Below the pieces are notes generated by a model. That model saw only the letters and a program-made list of their open reading frames with translations, was not told the DNA's origin and ran no database searches. 64,000 nt of DNA from Desertibaculum subflavum (GTDB taxonomy: Bacteria; Pseudomonadota; Alphaproteobacteria; Ferrovibrionales; Ferrovibrionaceae): the NCBI GenBank assembly GCA_003576705.1, contig QOZS01000012.1, positions 1 through 64,000 of the forward strand, written 5' to 3'. The stretch's first letter is position 1. Each line of letters starts with the position of its first letter. Of the stretch, positions 51,570-60,352 are shown in pieces. The position numbers and the translations under genes were made by a program.

Positions 51570-53341
51570 TGCGGTCCCGCATGGGTCATTTCGATCAGGG
51601 ATTTGCGCATGTCCCACGCACCGGTGGGACAACGCTCGGCGCAGAGGCCACAGTGAAGGCAGACATCCTCGTCCTTCACCATGAGGCGGCCGGTCTTCAG
51701 CCCGTCGGCGACGTAGAGATCCTGCGTCAGGTTCTTCGCCGGCGCCATCAGGCGCTCGCGCAGCTCCGCCTCCTCGCCGTCCGGCGTGAAGGTGATGCAG
51801 TCCATCGGGCAGATATCGACGCAGGCATCGCATTCGATGCAGAGGTTGGTGGTGAACACCGTCTGCACGTCGCAATTGAGGCAGCGCTCCGCCTCCTCAT
51901 AGGCGAGCTTGTCGTCGAAGCCGAGCTCGACCTCGAGCTTGATGCTGCTCAGCGCCTCCTTGGTGTCGCGCAGCGGCACCTTGAAGCGCAGGTCGTTGGA
52001 GATCTGGTTGTCGTAGGACCATTCGTGGATGCCCATCTTCTGGCTGATCAGGCTGAAGTCGGGCGCCGGGCGAAGCCGCGTATCCTCGCCGTTGCAGAGC
52101 TTGTCGATCGACACGGCCGCGTCGTGGCCATGCGCAACGGCCCAGATGATGTTCTTCGGGCCGAAGGCGGCATCGCCGCCGAACAGCACGTCCGGCCGCG
52201 AAGATTGCAAGGTCACCGGATCGACCACCGGCATGTCCCACTTGTCGAAGGCGATGCCGAGATCGCGCTCGATCCAGGGGAAGGCGTTCTCCTGGCCGAC
52301 CGCGACCAGCACGTCGTCGCATTCCAGCACGACATCGGGCTCGCCAGTCGGCACCAGGTTGCGCCGGCCCTTGGCGTCGTATTCCGGCTTCACCTTCTCG
52401 AACACCATGGCCTTCAGCTTGCCGCCATCGTGCTGCACCGACTTGGGCACCAGGAAGTTGTGGATCGGGATGCCCTCGTGCATCGCGTCCTCCTTCTCCC
52501 AGGGGGACGCCTTCATCTCCTCGAAGCCGGAGCGCACCACGACCTGCACGCTCTCGCCGCCGAGCCGGCGGGCGGAGCGGCAGCAATCCATCGCCGTGTT
52601 GCCGCCGCCCAGCACGATCACCCGCTTGCCGATCGAGGTGACGTGGCCGAACGACACGCTGGACAGCCAGTCGATGCCAACATGGATATGCGCGGCCGCT
52701 GCCTTGCGGCCGGGGATGTCGAGATCGCGGCCGCGCGGCGCGCCGCAGCCGACGAACACCGCGTCATAGCCCTCGTCCAGCACCGATTTCAGGCTGTCGA
52801 TTTTCTTGCCTAGGCGCAGCTCCGGCTCAAGGCCCAGGATGTAGCCGACCTCCTCGTCGATCACCTCTTCCGGCAGGCGGAATTTCGGGATCTGGGTGCG
52901 GATCATGCCGCCGGCGAACGGATCCTGCTCGTAGATCGTGACGTGATAGCCGAGCGGCAGCAGGTCGCGCGCCACGGTGAGCGAGGCCGGGCCGGCGCCG
53001 ATCAGCGCCACGCGCTTGCCGTTCTTCTGCGGCGCCGGTTGCGGCAGCCGATCGCGGATGTCGCCCTTGTAGTCGGCGGCGACCCGCTTGAGCCGGCAGA
53101 TGGCAACCGGTTCCTTCTCCACCCTGCCGCGCCGGCAGGCCGGCTCGCAGGGGCGGTCGCAGGTTCGGCCGAGGACCCCGGGGAATACGTTGGACTTCCA
53201 GTTGATCATGTAGGCATCGCCGAAGCGACGCGCGGCGATCAGCCGGATGTATTCAGGGACCGGTGTGTGGGCCGGGCAGGCCCATTGGCAATCGACGACT
53301 TTATGAAAGTAGTCGGGGACCGAAATGTCGGTCGGCTTCAC
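51557..53341 (-). CDS. NADPH/FAD-FeS partner of the 2-oxoacid oxidoreductase (GltD-like with ferredoxin domain)
   Basis: A 594-residue protein of glutamate-synthase-small-subunit type. N-terminal FeS segment DCQWACPAHTPVPEYIRLIA with CDRPCEPACRRG, FAD motif GKRVALIGAGPASLTVARDL, NADPH motif KRVIVLGGGNTAMDCCRSAR, and two C-terminal 4Fe-4S motifs CIECDACVDICPMDC and CLHCGLCAERCPTGAW. It probably transfers electrons between the KorAB ferredoxin and NADP. Related three-gene units are known for 2-oxoglutarate:NADP oxidoreductase in aromatic-degrading betaproteobacteria. Start GTG 53341, with GGAGGA 12 bases upstream; the longer open frame upstream is unlike the family. Confidence 0.88.
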   Translation of the reverse strand: MKPTDISVPDYFHKVVDCQWACPAHTPVPEYIRLIAARRFGDAYMINWKSNVFPGVLGRTCDRPCEPACRRGRVEKEPVAICRLKRVAADYKGDIRDRLPQPAPQKNGKRVALIGAGPASLTVARDLLPLGYHVTIYEQDPFAGGMIRTQIPKFRLPEEVIDEEVGYILGLEPELRLGKKIDSLKSVLDEGYDAVFVGCGAPRGRDLDIPGRKAAAAHIHVGIDWLSSVSFGHVTSIGKRVIVLGGGNTAMDCCRSARRLGGESVQVVVRSGFEEMKASPWEKEDAMHEGIPIHNFLVPKSVQHDGGKLKAMVFEKVKPEYDAKGRRNLVPTGEPDVVLECDDVLVAVGQENAFPWIERDLGIAFDKWDMPVVDPVTLQSSRPDVLFGGDAAFGPKNIIWAVAHGHDAAVSIDKLCNGEDTRLRPAPDFSLISQKMGIHEWSYDNQISNDLRFKVPLRDTKEALSSIKLEVELGFDDKLAYEEAERCLNCDVQTVFTTNLCIECDACVDICPMDCITFTPDGEEAELRERLMAPAKNLTQDLYVADGLKTGRLMVKDEDVCLHCGLCAERCPTGAWDMRKSLIEMTHAGPQCRA

Positions 53342-53489
53342 CGTAGGACGCTCCTCCCGTGGGGCCCGGCCGATCCGGCGGCTCGACGGTCTCCTCTGGG
53401 TCAGACGGGCCTTTTGTCGGCAGACTGCACGCCCCTCCGGCGCACCCCCCGTCCGACAATCTGCCACCGGTCCGACCCGTTGGGAGATT

Positions 53490-53509
53490 GGGCGTCGAGC
53501 CTGACGCCC
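53490..53509 (-). other. Stem-loop in the kor operon leader
   Basis: GGGCGTC (53490-53496) is exactly inverted as GACGCCC (53503-53509) around a 6-base loop. It lies in the 374-base gap 53342-53715 between the divergent kor partner gene and DUF1194, on the presumed 5' leader of the former. Short complementary segments (GTCGGCAGA near 53417, TCTGCC-type near 53460) suggest more structure. No known RNA family was recognised, and no gene is seen in the gap. Confidence 0.35.
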
Positions 53510-53715
53510 CACCTTTCGACTGACCGGTAAACTAGGGCACCGGCCGGCGCATTGGCAAGCGCGGCCGCAGCGCTAAAGCCCCACGAAATCGAGGTAAACC
53601 CCGACAGCGCTTAAGGTTATGACGCGGTGCCGAAGTATCATCTGCGTGATCCGGAAGCCGGGCTTGCCGCGGCGCCCGCCGGCTCTGCTAGCATCCCCGG
53701 GACGTCTCGCCGGGG

Positions 53716-54432
53716 TTGCGCACCATTCCGATCGATCGTCGACACCTCTTGCTGGCGGCCGGCGGCCTGGCGATGGCCCCGGCCGCGGCGCGTCGCAGCC
53801 CGGCGGCTCCGCCCGCCGATCTGGCCCTCGTCCTCGCCGCGGACTGCTCCGGCAGCATGCGAAGCGAGCATTACGACCTGCAGCAGCAGGGCTATGCCGC
53901 GGCGTTCCGCCAGAAGGACGTGATCCGCGCCATCACGGGCGGGCTGCACCGCACCGTCGCCATCACCTATTTCCAGTGGTCCGGCTATCTGCTGCAGAAT
54001 CTTTCGGTGCCGTGGACCCTGCTGCGCTCGCCGGAGGACGTCCTGCGCTTCGCCGCCCTGCTGGAGAAGCTGCCGCGGCAGATCTTCGCCGGCGGCACGT
54101 CGCCGGCCGGTGCGATCGATTTCGGCCGCCGCCTGCTGACCGAGTTGCCGGTGGCGCCGCAGCGGCGGGTGATCGACGTCTCAGGCGACGGCCGATCGAA
54201 CAACGGCCCGCCGCCGGTGCCGGCGCGCGATACGGCGGTGGCCGAGCGGATCACCATCAACGGTCTGCCCATCCTGCATATGGAGCCGGATATCGATGCG
54301 TATTATGCGGAGAACGTGATCGGCGGTCCCGGCGCCTTCGTGGTGCCGGCGCGCGATTTCGCTTCCTTCGCAGAAGCGATTCACAAGAAGCTGATCCTTG
54401 AAATGGCGGGGGCCGGGCAGACGGCCGGCTGA
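53716..54432 (+). CDS. DUF1194 von Willebrand factor A-like exported protein
   Basis: A 238-residue protein with an N-terminal twin-Arg-like export signal (DRRHLLLAAGGLAMAPAAA). A VWA-like domain follows with the MIDAS start LALVLAADCSGSMRSEHYDL (D-x-S-x-S), AGGTSPAGAIDFGRRLLTEL and VIDVSGDGRSNNGPPPVP. Family members are alphaproteobacterial and of unknown function. The start is TTG 53716 because no ATG precedes the signal; confidence in the exact start is low. The next gene starts 15 bases downstream. Confidence 0.82.
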   Translation: MRTIPIDRRHLLLAAGGLAMAPAAARRSPAAPPADLALVLAADCSGSMRSEHYDLQQQGYAAAFRQKDVIRAITGGLHRTVAITYFQWSGYLLQNLSVPWTLLRSPEDVLRFAALLEKLPRQIFAGGTSPAGAIDFGRRLLTELPVAPQRRVIDVSGDGRSNNGPPPVPARDTAVAERITINGLPILHMEPDIDAYYAENVIGGPGAFVVPARDFASFAEAIHKKLILEMAGAGQTAG

Positions 54433-54447
54433 ACAGGGAGGACCGGG

Positions 54448-55524
54448 ATGCGGATCGAGACGCTCCTGCCGATCGGGAAGGTGGATCCGGGCTTGCGCGC
54501 GCCCGAGCAGCAATTGGATCTCGGCCGCGTCGGCGCCGATTGCCAGCTGCTCGAGACGCTGGGTTATGACGGCGTCATGGTGGAGGAGACCAAGCAGGAC
54601 CCCTTCGTGTTCTGCGCCCTCGCCGCCCAGGCTACCACCCGGCTCAAGCTCGGCACCGCCGTCGCCATCGCCTTCCCGCGCAGCCCGACCACGACGGCGC
54701 TGAGCGCCTGGACCTTGCAGAAGCTGTCGGGCGGCCGCTTCACCCTCGGCCTGGGCCCCCAGGTGAAGGGCCATATCGAGCGCCGCTACGGTCTCAAATG
54801 GTCGCCGCCGGGACCGTGGATGCGCGAATACGTGCGCGCGGTGCGGGCGGTGTGGGATTGCTGGCAGAACGGGACAAAGCTCGACGTGCATGGCGAGCAC
54901 TACAACATCAACCTGATGGTGCCGCTGTTCGATCCCGGACCGATCGAGCATCCATCAATCCCGATCCATCTCGCCGCGGTGAACACCTATATGTGCCGTG
55001 TCGCCGGCGAGGTGGCGGATGGGCTGCGCCCGCACCCGGTCTGCACCGCGAGCTATATCGAGAAGGTGATGCTGCCCTCGGCGCGCGAAGGTGCACGGAT
55101 CGCCGATCGCCGGCTCGACCGCTTCCAGGTGGCGATCAAGCCCTTGATCGCCACCGCGCGGACCGAAGCCGAGTTGCAGCCGAAGATCCGCGACGTGCGC
55201 GCCCGCGTCGCCTTCTATGCCTCGACACCAGCCTATATCGCCGCCTTCGAGCATCACGGCCTCGGCGATCTCGCCCGCGAGCTGGCGGGGCTCTCCAAGG
55301 CACAGCGCTGGGAGGAGATGCCGCAATTCATCTCCGACGAGGTGCTGCACACCTACGCGACGATCGGCACCTTCGAGGAGATCGGCCGCAAGCTGCACGA
55401 CCGCTATGGCCGCGTGGTGACTAACGCGGAGTTCTCGATCCCGCTGAAGGACGACGCCGACCGCGAGACCCTGGCCGGCCTCGTGCGCGACCTGCACGCC
55501 GAGCCGCTGCCGAACCTCGGCTGA
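54448..55524 (+). CDS. F420-dependent-type luciferase-like oxidoreductase
   Basis: A 358-residue LLM flavin/F420 oxidoreductase. Core motifs: LLETLGYDGVMVEETKQDPF, LAAQATTRLKLGTAVAIAFP, WTLQKLSGGRFTLGLGPQVK, GHIERRYGLKWSPPGPWMRE and IPIHLAAVNTYMCRVAGEVA. The sequence fits an actinobacterial-type F420-dependent subfamily better than FMN luciferases, and this genome has the F420 pathway at 27.3-32.7 kb. Cofactor preference is inferred from that, not from a decisive residue. A GGGAGGACCGGG ribosome site precedes the ATG. Confidence 0.82.
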   Translation: MRIETLLPIGKVDPGLRAPEQQLDLGRVGADCQLLETLGYDGVMVEETKQDPFVFCALAAQATTRLKLGTAVAIAFPRSPTTTALSAWTLQKLSGGRFTLGLGPQVKGHIERRYGLKWSPPGPWMREYVRAVRAVWDCWQNGTKLDVHGEHYNINLMVPLFDPGPIEHPSIPIHLAAVNTYMCRVAGEVADGLRPHPVCTASYIEKVMLPSAREGARIADRRLDRFQVAIKPLIATARTEAELQPKIRDVRARVAFYASTPAYIAAFEHHGLGDLARELAGLSKAQRWEEMPQFISDEVLHTYATIGTFEEIGRKLHDRYGRVVTNAEFSIPLKDDADRETLAGLVRDLHAEPLPNLG

Positions 55525-55540
55525 CCCCGAGCCGCAACAG

Positions 55541-55628
55541 CGTCGTGCCCGGGCTTGTCCCGGGCATCCACGGCTCTCCGCAGCACTGCCCTAAGGCGTG
55601 GATGGCCGGGACAAGCCCGGCCATGACG
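55541..55628. repeat. REP-like palindromic repeat between convergent genes
   Basis: A 32-base arm (55541-55572, starting CGTCGTGCCCGGGCTTGTCC) and its inverse (55597-55628) match at 29 of 32 positions around a 24-base loop. The core CCGGGCTTGTCCCGGGCATCC-type sequence is the widespread alphaproteobacterial intergenic palindrome. It sits between two convergent genes and would form a strong hairpin, probably working as a bidirectional terminator. Confidence 0.8.
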
Positions 55629-55640
55629 GAGCTGGCAAGA

Positions 55641-56153
55641 CTAATCCGCCGCGGCCGGTCGCGCTTCCTCGCGCCGCAGATTGTCGAGCGTCGGGCGCAG
55701 GCGGCCGATCGGCTGATAGAAGGCGTGGTAGGCGGCGACCGATTTCGACCATTGCTGCAGCACGCGTGCGTCGGCCGTGTCGAAGCTGTCGAAGCCGGCG
55801 CGCAACATGTGGATCAGCTGGTCCGGCAGCACCTGGCCGGTGGCGCGCAGGTCGCCCTTGAAGCCGTAGCGCTCGCGCAGGAGGCGTGCCTGGCTGTAGG
55901 CGCGGCCGTCGCTGAATTTCGGGAAATTCAGCGCGACCAAGCCGAAGCGATGGATCTCCGGCCCGACTTCCTCCACCGCGTCGGTGTTCTTCAGGCCGAG
56001 GCCGAGCGGCGCGTTGCGCTGTTCCAGCACGGCGCGCTCCGCCCTCCAGCGCGCGAAGGAGACGATGACCGGCGCGTCAGCGGGCAGCGCCGCGTCGTCG
56101 GCGACCGTGGTCCAGCCGTCGGCGACGGCCTTGCCGTCCCTAACGAGGGGCAT
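55641..56153 (-). CDS. DUF934 family protein (sulfite reductase operon)
   Basis: A 170-residue DUF934 protein. Core motifs: VALNFPKFSDGRAYSQARLL, RERYGFKGDLRATGQVLPDQ and LIHMLRAGFDSFDTADARVL. It is regularly encoded with cysI and is thought to aid sulfite reduction, but the role is not established. The start overlaps cysI by 14 bases. The 3' end lies 13 bases from the palindromic repeat. Confidence 0.92.
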   Translation of the reverse strand: MPLVRDGKAVADGWTTVADDAALPADAPVIVSFARWRAERAVLEQRNAPLGLGLKNTDAVEEVGPEIHRFGLVALNFPKFSDGRAYSQARLLRERYGFKGDLRATGQVLPDQLIHMLRAGFDSFDTADARVLQQWSKSVAAYHAFYQPIGRLRPTLDNLRREEARPAAAD

Positions 56154-57795
56154 AGGCGCGCTCCTTGAACGGGGCGAGGCCGAGGCGGGCGTAAGTTGCG
56201 AGGAAGTCCTCGCCAGGCGCACGGATGGCGAGATAGGCCTCGACCACTGCCTCCACCGTGTCGACCACGCGATCGGCCGAGACCGCCGGGCCGAGCAGAT
56301 CGCCGAGCCGGGCCTCCGGCCCGGCATTGCCGCCGAGGGTGATCTGGTAGAACTCTTCGCCCTGCTTGTCGACGCCGAGGATGCCGATGGCGCCGATGTG
56401 ATGATGGCCGCAGGCATTGATGCAGCCGGAGATCTTGATCGAGAGCGGCCCGATCTCGTGCACGCGGCCGAGATCCGCGAAGCGACGCGTGATGCGCTGC
56501 GCGACCGGGATCGAGCGCGCATTGGCGAGGCTGCAATAGTCGAGGCCGGGGCAGGCGATGATGTCGGTGACCAGGTCCAGGTTCGGCGTGGCGAAGCCGA
56601 CCGCCTCGGCGGCGCGCCACACCGCCGGCAGGTCTTCCACCGCCACATGCGGCAGCACCAGGTTCTGCGTATGCGTGACGCGGATCTCGCCGAGCGAATG
56701 CTTCTCGGCGAGATCGGCGACCGCTTCCATCTGCTCGGCCGTGGCATCGCCCGGCACGCCGCCTTCCGGCTTCAGCGAGAAGTGCACGATGGCGTAGCCC
56801 GGCTCGCGATGCGGCACGACATTGGTTTCGACCCAGCGGCGATAGCCGGGCGAAGTGCGGCGCAGGGTTTCGTGCGCGGGCGCAAAGCCGGGCTGCTTCG
56901 CATAGCGCGGCGGCGCGAAATGCGCCGCGATCTCGGCGATCGTCTCCGCCGGCAGCGCCAGCGCGCCGTCCCTGATCGTCTGGAACTCGACCTCGACCTC
57001 GTCCCGCATCTTTTCCGGCCCAAGCTCGTGCACCAGGATCTTGATGCGGGCCTTGTAGATGTTGTCGCGCCGGCCGTAGCGGTTGTAGACGCGCAAGGTC
57101 GCTTCGAGATAGCTCAAGAGGTCGCGCTTCGGCAGCCAATCCTTCAAGGTCGTGCCGATGATCGGCGTGCGGCCGAGGCCGCCGCCGACGATCACCTCGA
57201 AGCCGGTCTCGCCGGCCGCGTTCCGGTGCATGCGCAGGCCGATATCGTGCACCTTCACCGCGGCGCGGTCGGCCGGCGAGCCGGTGACGGCGATCTTGAA
57301 CTTGCGCGGCAGGAAGGAGAATTCCGGGTGGTTGGTCGACCACTGGCGGATGATCTCGGACCAGATGCGCGGATCCTCGATCTCGTCCGGCGCGACGCCG
57401 GCCCAGGCATCGGCGGTGACGTTGCGGATGCAGTTGCCGCTGGTCTGGATCGCGTGCATGTCGACTTCGGCGAGCAGGTGCAGCGCGTCGGCCGCCTCCT
57501 CCAGCTTGATCCAGTTGAACTGGATGTTCTGCCGCGTGGTGAAGTGGCCGAAGCCGCGGTCGTGCCGGCGGGCGATCAGCGCCAGCTGGCGCATCTGCCG
57601 CGCGTCCAAAGTGCCGTAGGGAATGGCGACCCGCAGCATGTAGGCGTGCAGCTGCAGATAGAGCCCGTTCTGCAGGCGGAGCGGCTTGAACTCGTCCTCC
57701 GAGAGCTCGCCCTTCAGGCGGCGCGCCGCCTGGTCGCGGAACTGCTCCACCCGGGCGTGGACGAACATGCGGTCGTGGCGGTCATAGGCGTACAT
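56140..57795 (-). CDS. cysI: Nitrite/sulfite reductase hemoprotein (CysI-type)
   Basis: A 551-residue siroheme/4Fe-4S reductase. It has two ferredoxin-like and two siroheme-binding repeats. Motifs: RGFGHFTTRQNIQFNWIKLE, TSGNCIRNVTADAWAG, and cluster cysteines in ACPGLDYCSLANARSIP and SGCINACGHHHIGAIGILG. Together these reduce sulfite to sulfide. It lies in one operon with DUF934, DUF2849 and the siroheme synthase, so it is most probably the assimilatory sulfite reductase. ATG at 57795. Confidence 0.93.
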   Translation of the reverse strand: MYAYDRHDRMFVHARVEQFRDQAARRLKGELSEDEFKPLRLQNGLYLQLHAYMLRVAIPYGTLDARQMRQLALIARRHDRGFGHFTTRQNIQFNWIKLEEAADALHLLAEVDMHAIQTSGNCIRNVTADAWAGVAPDEIEDPRIWSEIIRQWSTNHPEFSFLPRKFKIAVTGSPADRAAVKVHDIGLRMHRNAAGETGFEVIVGGGLGRTPIIGTTLKDWLPKRDLLSYLEATLRVYNRYGRRDNIYKARIKILVHELGPEKMRDEVEVEFQTIRDGALALPAETIAEIAAHFAPPRYAKQPGFAPAHETLRRTSPGYRRWVETNVVPHREPGYAIVHFSLKPEGGVPGDATAEQMEAVADLAEKHSLGEIRVTHTQNLVLPHVAVEDLPAVWRAAEAVGFATPNLDLVTDIIACPGLDYCSLANARSIPVAQRITRRFADLGRVHEIGPLSIKISGCINACGHHHIGAIGILGVDKQGEEFYQITLGGNAGPEARLGDLLGPAVSADRVVDTVEAVVEAYLAIRAPGEDFLATYARLGLAPFKERAYAPR

Positions 57796-57806
57796 CTTCG
57801 TCGCCC

Positions 57807-58085
57807 TTAGATGGTGGGGCCGGTAGCGCGGATGCGCTCGCGCAAGGACGCGACACGGGGGCCCGCATCGCCGGTTTCGACTTCGATCAGATAGGGGCCG
57901 ACCACGCGGGTCGCGGCATCGCGCCCGGCCTCGTCGAGCATCGCGTCGGCCTGCGCCGCGTCGAGCAGGAGGCGCGCCTCCTCCAGCCGCGTCGACCAGC
58001 GGCCAGTTTCGGCGAGATAGACCACGGCGCCGTCGCCCAGGCGGTTCGCCGTCACGGCCTGCGGACCTTTGGGCTTCCGGCTCAT
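57807..58085 (-). CDS. DUF2849 family small protein
   Basis: A 92-residue protein. Sequence AVTANRLGDGAVVYLAETGR followed by WSTRLEEARLLLDAAQADAM is the DUF2849 pattern. It is consistently found between cysG and cysI in alphaproteobacteria and its role is unknown. The start overlaps the cysG stop (ATGA). The cysI start is 11 bases downstream. Confidence 0.9.
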   Translation of the reverse strand: MSRKPKGPQAVTANRLGDGAVVYLAETGRWSTRLEEARLLLDAAQADAMLDEAGRDAATRVVGPYLIEVETGDAGPRVASLRERIRATGPTI

Positions 58086-59470
58086 GACGCGGCCTCCAGT
58101 TCCTCGCAGCCGCTGGCGAAGGCGGGCGCGAGCCGCACCACTTCGCCGACCACCAGCAGGATCGCGGCACCCGCCGGCATCTGCGCCACCAGGATCGCCA
58201 GTTCGGCAAGGCAGCCCGTCGCCACCTTCTCGTTTGTGCGCGTGCCGTCGGCGATCACCGCCACCGGCGTCGACGGCGCAAGGCCGCCGGCCTTGAGCGC
58301 ACGGGCGATCGAACCCGCCTGCGACGCGCCCATATAAATCGCCAGCGTGCCGCCGGTGCGCGCCAGCGCCTGCCAGTCCGGCCCCGGATGGCCGGCGCTG
58401 TCATGCCCGGTGACGAAGGTGACGTTCGAGGCGAGGCCGCGATGGGTGACCGGGAAGCCGGCAGCGGCGGTGCAGCCGAGCGCCGCGGTCACGCCGGGCA
58501 CCACGGTCACGTCGATGCCGTGGGCGCGCAGATATTCGAGCTCCTCGCCGCCGCGGCCGAACACGAATGGGTCGCCGCCTTTCAGCCGCACCACGCGCTT
58601 GCCCTCGCGTGCCAGCGCGACCAGCAAGGCGTTGATCTCGGCTTGCGACTTCGAATGCCGGTCCTTCCGCTTGCCGACATGGATGCGCGCCGCATCGTGC
58701 CGGGCGCGGTCGAGAATGCCCTCGCCGATCAGCTCGTCATGCAGGATGACATCGGCGTCCTGCAGCGCGCGCAGCGCCTTCACGGTCAGCAGGTCGGGAT
58801 CTCCAGGCCCGGCGCCGACCAGATGGACATGGCCGGCCGCCGGCCCGGCGGAGCCGTTCAGCTGCTCGACCAGCAGCGCCCGCGCCCGCGTCTCGTTGCC
58901 CGCCAGCGCGGCATCGGCGACGGCGCCGTCGGCGGCATGCTCCCAGAAGCGGCGGCGCTCGGCGAGATCGGGCAGCAGGCGCTTCGCGCTGTCGCGGAAG
59001 CCGGCGAACAGCTTCGCCAGAGTCTCGATCCGCGCCGGCAGCGCACGCTCGATACGCTCGCGGATACGCCGCGCCAGCACCGGCGCGGCGCCGCCGGTGC
59101 CGACCGCCACTACGATCTCGCCGCGCTCGACGATCGCCGGCATGACGAAATCGGAGAGATCCGCGCGATCGGCGACATGCACCGGCATCCGCGCCTCGCG
59201 GGCGGTGGCGGCGAGGCAGGCGGCCTCCTCCGGCTCGGCCACGGCGACAAAGACCAGCGCCGCGCCAGCCAGATCGCCACGCTCGATGCAGCCGCTGCGC
59301 GGCACGTCGGCCATCAGCTCGGCCAGGCTCGGGGCCGCCTGACCGGCCAGGCGCAGCACGACCGCGCCGGCGCGGTGGAGCTGCTCGGCCCGCCGTTCGG
59401 CCGCCGCGGTCGTCCCGATCACCACGACCTTGCGGCCGTGCAGATCCAGCATCACGGGAAGATGGCGCAA
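58082..59470 (-). CDS. cysG: Siroheme synthase CysG
   Basis: A 462-residue bifunctional enzyme. The N-terminal precorrin-2 dehydrogenase/ferrochelatase domain has KVVVIGTTAAAERRAEQLHR near the start (a variant of the GGxxxA motif). The C-terminal uroporphyrinogen-III methyltransferase domain has HLVGAGPGDPDLLTVKALRA, GDPFVFGRGGEELEYL and TFVTGHDSAGHPGPDWQALA. Siroheme is the cysI cofactor. I prefer the TTG at 59470, because RHLPVMLDLHGRK fits family N-termini; the TTG at 59482 is also open. Operon head. Confidence 0.92.
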   Translation of the reverse strand: MRHLPVMLDLHGRKVVVIGTTAAAERRAEQLHRAGAVVLRLAGQAAPSLAELMADVPRSGCIERGDLAGAALVFVAVAEPEEAACLAATAREARMPVHVADRADLSDFVMPAIVERGEIVVAVGTGGAAPVLARRIRERIERALPARIETLAKLFAGFRDSAKRLLPDLAERRRFWEHAADGAVADAALAGNETRARALLVEQLNGSAGPAAGHVHLVGAGPGDPDLLTVKALRALQDADVILHDELIGEGILDRARHDAARIHVGKRKDRHSKSQAEINALLVALAREGKRVVRLKGGDPFVFGRGGEELEYLRAHGIDVTVVPGVTAALGCTAAAGFPVTHRGLASNVTFVTGHDSAGHPGPDWQALARTGGTLAIYMGASQAGSIARALKAGGLAPSTPVAVIADGTRTNEKVATGCLAELAILVAQMPAGAAILLVVGEVVRLAPAFASGCEELEAAS

Positions 59471-59506
59471 AACACACCCCAAGTGCGTAAATAATACGTT
59501 CTACAT

Positions 59507-59535
59507 ATCATTGGGCACAATACGGCCTCGGTCAA
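59507..59535 (-). promoter_or_regulatory. Candidate promoter of the cysG operon
   Basis: On the minus strand, TTGACC (59535-59530) and AATGAT (59512-59507) are separated by 17 bases, about 37 bases upstream of the cysG start. The gap 59483-59624 is AT-rich, unlike its surroundings. No CysB-type site was recognised. Confidence 0.45.
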
Positions 59536-59624
59536 ATGACATCGGCGCATGATCTCGCATAGTCAGTATCATACATATTCGAAGAGTATTATTTGATTCT
59601 TCCAAAATATTCCAATTTTATCAA

Positions 59625-60188
59625 TCACTTATCGATAGATATCCGATCCAGCAGCAGCCTCAGGGTGTCGATATCCCGATCCAGCCGCCGGATATGCGTG
59701 TGCAATAGGGCCGTGTAGTTGATGAAGGGCGTGGCCTGGGCGATCGTGCCCGTCGCACCCATTGTTTCCGGCCGCGCCCCCGCCTGGGCGACCACCAGGA
59801 TGTCGACCCAGCCGCCGGTGCGGTTCACCCGGCAGGCCGCCGAGTCGAGATCGCCAATGGTGAGATCCGGCGGCGCCGGCATCTGTCTGCCGGGCAGCAG
59901 GGCGCAGACGCGGCGCAGCTCCGCCTCCGGGCTCGGCCGGTGATCGGCGTTGTAGCGGCCGAACAGCGTCACCAACGGCCGGGCGCCGGCGCTGATGCAG
60001 CCGCCGGGACCGGCATCCAGGAACACGGCGATGCCCTGGTCGGGCTCGCCGATCGGCCGGCGGCAGGTAGGCAGGCCTGGCGGCAACTCGACGGCGAAGC
60101 CGTATTCGGGATTGCGGTAGGTTTCAGCCAGGGCCGGCCCGGCAAGCGCCGCGAGCCAACCAAGAACAGCGAATATCGCTTGGCGCAT
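59625..60188 (-). CDS. Exported protein of unknown function
   Basis: A 187-residue protein with an N-terminal Sec signal (IFAVLGWLAALAGPALA) and a cleavage site after AETYRNPEYGFAVELP-type mature start. Four or five cysteines in the mature part could form disulfides (TCRRPIGEPD, GGCISAGARP, RRVCALLPGR and SAACRVNRTG). No recognised domain. Probably periplasmic. Same strand as cysG but separated by 154 bases. Confidence 0.65.
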   Translation of the reverse strand: MRQAIFAVLGWLAALAGPALAETYRNPEYGFAVELPPGLPTCRRPIGEPDQGIAVFLDAGPGGCISAGARPLVTLFGRYNADHRPSPEAELRRVCALLPGRQMPAPPDLTIGDLDSAACRVNRTGGWVDILVVAQAGARPETMGATGTIAQATPFINYTALLHTHIRRLDRDIDTLRLLLDRISIDK

Positions 60189-60282
60189 CGAACTCCCCGC
60201 CCGATCGCCTCACGGAACCGAATCTAAGGCGCCACGCGCCGCGCGCCACAGGCCTGCGCGAATTGTCACGCCCCTGACTCGT

Positions 60283-60296
60283 TTGATCACGGTCAA
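60283..60296 (+). promoter_or_regulatory. FNR/FixK-type box (anaerobox)
   Basis: TTGATCACGGTCAA carries the perfect half sites TTGA-N6-TCAA of CRP/FNR-family regulators (FnrL or FixK). It lies 57 bases upstream of the DUF6455 gene start, in the only large space before it. A position near -40 would be consistent with activation under low oxygen. Confidence 0.65.
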
Positions 60297-60352
60297 AGCT
60301 CCCGGGCAGTCACGCGCGCAGAGTTTTTCCAACGCCTTGTGGAGGCATCGAC

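Noticed and set aside
59483..59624. AT-rich gap as foreign DNA
   Set aside because: It holds a reasonable promoter for cysG, and the flanking genes have ordinary host composition.
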